Positions 6,763 through 8,782 of a DNA stretch of 8,782 bases are shown piece after piece. The stretch is from NCBI GenBank assembly GCA_028691175.1, contig JAQUZU010000071.1:1-8782 (forward strand), read 5' to 3'. The notes under the pieces were generated by a model. The model did no database searches. It was not told the DNA's origin and saw nothing but the letters and a program-made list of their open reading frames with translations. Positions within the stretch are counted from its first letter, which is position 1. Each line of letters begins with the position of its first letter. The translations under genes were made by a program, and so were the position numbers. Origin of the DNA: Candidatus Kapaibacterium sp. (GTDB taxonomy: Bacteria > Bacteroidota > Ignavibacteria > Kapaibacteriales > UBA2268).

Positions 6763-6801
6763 CGGCGGCAGAGACGGTTTAAATCGCCTCTGCATGTGCC
6801 G
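6763..6801. other. Hairpin in the hutI-speB gap
   Basis: CGGC (6763-6766) pairs with GCCG (6798-6801), GCAGAG (6768-6773) with CTCTGC (6788-6793), and CG with CG around an 8-nt loop (6777-6784), with a mismatch and small bulges. It sits 14 nt past the hutI stop. On the minus strand, the direction of transcription here, the stem is followed by an A-run rather than a T-run. It is therefore not a classical intrinsic terminator for hutI; it may protect a 3' end or mark a processing site. Confidence 0.45.
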
Positions 6802-6814
6802 GTAATTTCACTTA

Positions 6815-8083
6815 TTACTTTTCATTTACTTTTATTCGACGTCCCTTTGTCCAAACCTCAGATACATGATTAACACCAAAATGATAAAACATATCGATAT
6901 ACGACGGCGAGTCCAGAATAATAAAATCTGCCTGCTTGCCGTTCGCAAGCGACCCGAGACGGTTACTGCGTCCAACAGCTTTAGCACCATTAATCGTAGC
7001 AGCACAAATTGCTTCTTCGGCAGTCATTTTCATATTGATAACCGCAAGTGACATAACGAGTTGCATATTTTGCGTATAGCAAGACCCGGGATTGCAATCA
7101 GAAGCGAGTGCGAGAATCGCCCCCTTATCTATAATTTTGCGCGCCGGTGCGTACGGCATGCGGATAAAGTACGCAGTTCCGGGCATCGAGGTACAAACCA
7201 TTCCGGCTTCTCGAGCTTTTTCAATATCTTCGTCCGAAATGAACAGCAAATGATCCGCACTTATCGAGCCGATTTCCGCCGCAAAACCGGTAGCATGTAC
7301 GGACGCCATTTCGTCAGCATGGATACGAGTTTTTATTCCGAGCGATTTTGCTTTTTCAAATATTTTTCGTGCCTGAGCAATCGTATAATACCCTTCATCA
7401 ACGAAAGCATCGCAATATTCAGCGAGCTGCCGTTCGGCAACTATAGGCAGCATTTCATTGCAAATCAAGTCGACGTATCCCTCCTTTTGTCCGTTCGAAT
7501 ATTCCGGCGGAAAGTCATGAGCACCAAGGAAAGTAGGAATTATTTCAATTGGTAATTCTTCTTTTAACATCTGAATTACTTCAAGCATTTTAATTTCTGA
7601 TTCAGTCGTCAGCCCATATCCGGATTTGACTTCCATAGCGGTTGTGCCGTGTGAAATTGCTTCCCATGCAAGACGTTTTGCTCTTTCTAAAAGTTGCTCT
7701 TTAGAGGCTTCACGCGTGCCTTTTACAGTACGAAGAATGCCTCCGCCTTCTTGTGCAATTTCCTTATAAGTAGCACCTCGAAGACGCTTTCCAAATTCTT
7801 GCGAGCGATCACCACCAAAAACAATGTGCGTATGCGAATCTACGAATCCCGGCATAAGTGTTTTGCCTTTTGCTTCAATCACGGCATCAGCAACGAGTTC
7901 GCCGGAAGCAATTTTTGCTTCAATTTCTGCGGTCGTGCCGGTAGCAATAACATTTTCGGCAAATAAAATTGCCCCATCGTGAATTTCGCTTAAATCTGCC
8001 ATCAAAGCAGGAGCGGCACGGTGGTCGGGATTTCCGTTTTTCAGCGTAACTAACGAATCGATGTGCTTTATTAATGTTGTCAT
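6815..8083 (-). CDS. hutI: Imidazolonepropionase
   Basis: This cytoplasmic amidohydrolase opens 4-imidazolone-5-propanoate to N-formimidoyl-L-glutamate, the third step of histidine degradation. The protein has 422 residues, the usual HutI length. The TIM-barrel amidohydrolase metal ligands are visible: His84 and His86 (PGFVDSHTH), His189 (FLGAHDFPPEY), His255 (IHADE, with Glu258), and Asp329 (ASDCNPGS). TTAMEVKSGYGLTT (147-160) and the SDCNPGSCYTQNM stretch (328-340) are strongly HutI-specific. The C-terminus returns to the small beta domain (LANGKQADFIILD). No hutH, hutU, hutG or hutF is in the window, so this gene is detached from a full hut operon. No Shine-Dalgarno precedes the ATG; a good TAAATTTG element ends only 8 nt upstream, so the mRNA may be leaderless or nearly so. 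Confidence 0.95.
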   Translation of the reverse strand: MTTLIKHIDSLVTLKNGNPDHRAAPALMADLSEIHDGAILFAENVIATGTTAEIEAKIASGELVADAVIEAKGKTLMPGFVDSHTHIVFGGDRSQEFGKRLRGATYKEIAQEGGGILRTVKGTREASKEQLLERAKRLAWEAISHGTTAMEVKSGYGLTTESEIKMLEVIQMLKEELPIEIIPTFLGAHDFPPEYSNGQKEGYVDLICNEMLPIVAERQLAEYCDAFVDEGYYTIAQARKIFEKAKSLGIKTRIHADEMASVHATGFAAEIGSISADHLLFISDEDIEKAREAGMVCTSMPGTAYFIRMPYAPARKIIDKGAILALASDCNPGSCYTQNMQLVMSLAVINMKMTAEEAICAATINGAKAVGRSNRLGSLANGKQADFIILDSPSYIDMFYHFGVNHVSEVWTKGRRIKVNEK

Positions 8084-8091
8084 GTTTTACT

Positions 8092-8124
8092 CAAATTTAT
8101 AAAAATAATATTGAATCTTCCAAA
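8092..8124 (-). promoter_or_regulatory. Bacteroidota-type promoter candidate for hutI
   Basis: On the minus strand TAAATTTG (8092-8099) is a full match to the -7 consensus TAnnTTTG. TTTG (8121-8124) lies 21 nt upstream as the -33 element, slightly longer than the usual spacing of about 19. The -7 element ends 8 nt before the hutI ATG, so transcription would begin at or very near the start codon. Confidence 0.5.
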
Positions 8125-8140
8125 AATAATGATATATTTG
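8111..8140 (+). promoter_or_regulatory. Bacteroidota-type promoter candidate for the TPR gene
   Basis: TTG (8111-8113), 19 nt, then TATATTTG (8133-8140) is an exact fit to the -33 TTG / -7 TAnnTTTG arrangement and its preferred spacing. A start near 8146 would give a leader of about 33 nt to the ATG at 8179. It interleaves with the divergent hutI promoter. Confidence 0.6.
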
Positions 8141-8178
8141 CAAACTTCCAAATTGAACTTTTAGTAATCGGAACGGAA

Positions 8179-8782
8179 ATGAAAAAATTGTTTTTTATAA
8201 TAGTATGTTTATGTATGCTTGTGCAGCTATCAGCAGGGGGCGGAAACCTGTTGCTGGGAGCAACTTCTTTCACAGACCGTGCAATAAAGTTAGTACAGCA
8301 AGACGACATTAAAGGGGCAATTCAAATATTGGATTCTGCGATTGCAGCCGGAGTGCGCGATGAATTGACCTATCATTTTCTTGTAAATTGCTACATGCAA
8401 AGCAACAATCGGAAAATGGCGGTTGCAACATGCGATTCCGCACTCGCTTACTTCCCCAATTCTGCACGAATTTACTGCGAATTGGGTTATCTTGATCGTG
8501 GCGATGGCAACCCGATTCAAGCAGTTGTGCGCTGGGAATACGGCGTAAAATGCGATCCGACTTATCCGGACAATTATATTCCGCTAATCGACAACAACTA
8601 CGAGCAGAACGACCGTCTTTGGTCGGCATTTTATGGTGAGATTTTTCTTAACACTTCAAGTACCGAACGCAACATCGAAACAGTTTCCGGACGAATCTAC
8701 GACGCAATTTTTTCATCACTTGCTGCGTGCGATTCGAGTATAGATAATTTCCGTTTTTCAAGTGCCCGGACAAGTTACATTC
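8179..8782 (+). CDS. Exported TPR-repeat protein, 3'-truncated by window edge
   Basis: The frame opens at ATG 8179 (GGAA at 8170-8173, 5 nt upstream) and stays open to the last base, giving 201 codons without a stop. Residues 1 to about 19 form a signal peptide (MKKLFFIIVCLCMLVQLSA). Helical repeats with a 34-residue period follow: Ala47 (KGAIQILDSAI), Ala81 (KMAVATCDSAL) and Ala115 (IQAVVRWEYGV) are exactly 34 apart, each inside a TPR second-helix pattern, with YHFLVNCYMQ and YCELGYLDR as first helices. This gives about three tetratricopeptide repeats over residues 31-131, followed by a further helical region (WSAFYGEIFLNT, 148-159). A periplasmic or envelope scaffold is likely; I do not recognise a named family. 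It is divergent from hutI with its own promoter candidate, so it is probably not part of the metabolic unit. Confidence 0.82.
   Translation, partial: MKKLFFIIVCLCMLVQLSAGGGNLLLGATSFTDRAIKLVQQDDIKGAIQILDSAIAAGVRDELTYHFLVNCYMQSNNRKMAVATCDSALAYFPNSARIYCELGYLDRGDGNPIQAVVRWEYGVKCDPTYPDNYIPLIDNNYEQNDRLWSAFYGEIFLNTSSTERNIETVSGRIYDAIFSSLAACDSSIDNFRFSSARTSYI

Noticed and set aside
7061..7555. 164-codon plus-strand open frame opposite hutI
   Set aside because: Antisense to conserved HutI coding sequence, rich in Phe/Arg/Ser with no recognisable motif or ribosome binding site.
8290..8629. Minus-strand open frames of 76 and 106 codons at the right end
   Set aside because: Both are antisense to the TPR gene, whose signal peptide and 34-residue repeat period show the true frame.

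Overview
This window reads as chromosomal DNA from a Bacteroidota/Chlorobiota-type (FCB group) Gram-negative bacterium of moderate-to-low GC. Three things point there. One is an outer-membrane beta-barrel of a type I associate with Bacteroidota. Another is a secreted WD40 propeller coupled to a carboxypeptidase-regulatory-like/OmpA protein. The third is a pair of divergent promoter candidates that match the Bacteroidota -33 TTTG / -7 TAnnTTTG pattern rather than the E. coli consensus. The exact lineage cannot be fixed from the sequence alone; gene content (succinylase-type DAP pathway, agmatinase, HutI) is core metabolism. No mobile element, CRISPR array, tRNA or rRNA was found.

Layout, left to right. 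Positions 1-1101 (+) hold the 3' part of an outer-membrane porin-like gene whose 5' end lies outside the window. It runs tail-to-tail into an alpha/beta hydrolase (1081-2055, -), with a 21-nt overlap of the coding ends and a hairpin just beyond. A strong hairpin at 2144-2176 ends the next minus-strand unit. That unit has two genes read from 3903 down to 2201: a seven-bladed secreted WD40 protein, then a CRD-OmpA protein that starts inside its stop codon. A 394-bp very AT-rich gap (3904-4297) separates this pair from a divergent single-domain response regulator (4298-4783, +).

A long bidirectional hairpin terminator (4834-4889) divides the response regulator from a convergent metabolic block on the minus strand. 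This block is hutI (imidazolonepropionase), a 140-nt gap with a hairpin, then speB (agmatinase) and dapD (tetrahydrodipicolinate N-succinyltransferase), the last two overlapping by 1 nt. Divergent from hutI, and sharing a 95-nt promoter region with it, is an exported TPR protein (8179 onward, +) that runs off the right edge.

Functionally the window combines envelope genes (porin, WD40/CRD-OmpA pair, TPR protein) with amino-acid and polyamine metabolism (HutI for histidine breakdown, SpeB for putrescine, DapD for lysine and peptidoglycan DAP). The most interesting point is the WD40 plus CRD-OmpA pair. Together these two proteins carry, in the same order, three of the four modules described for the type IX secretion protein PorE, split over two translationally coupled genes.
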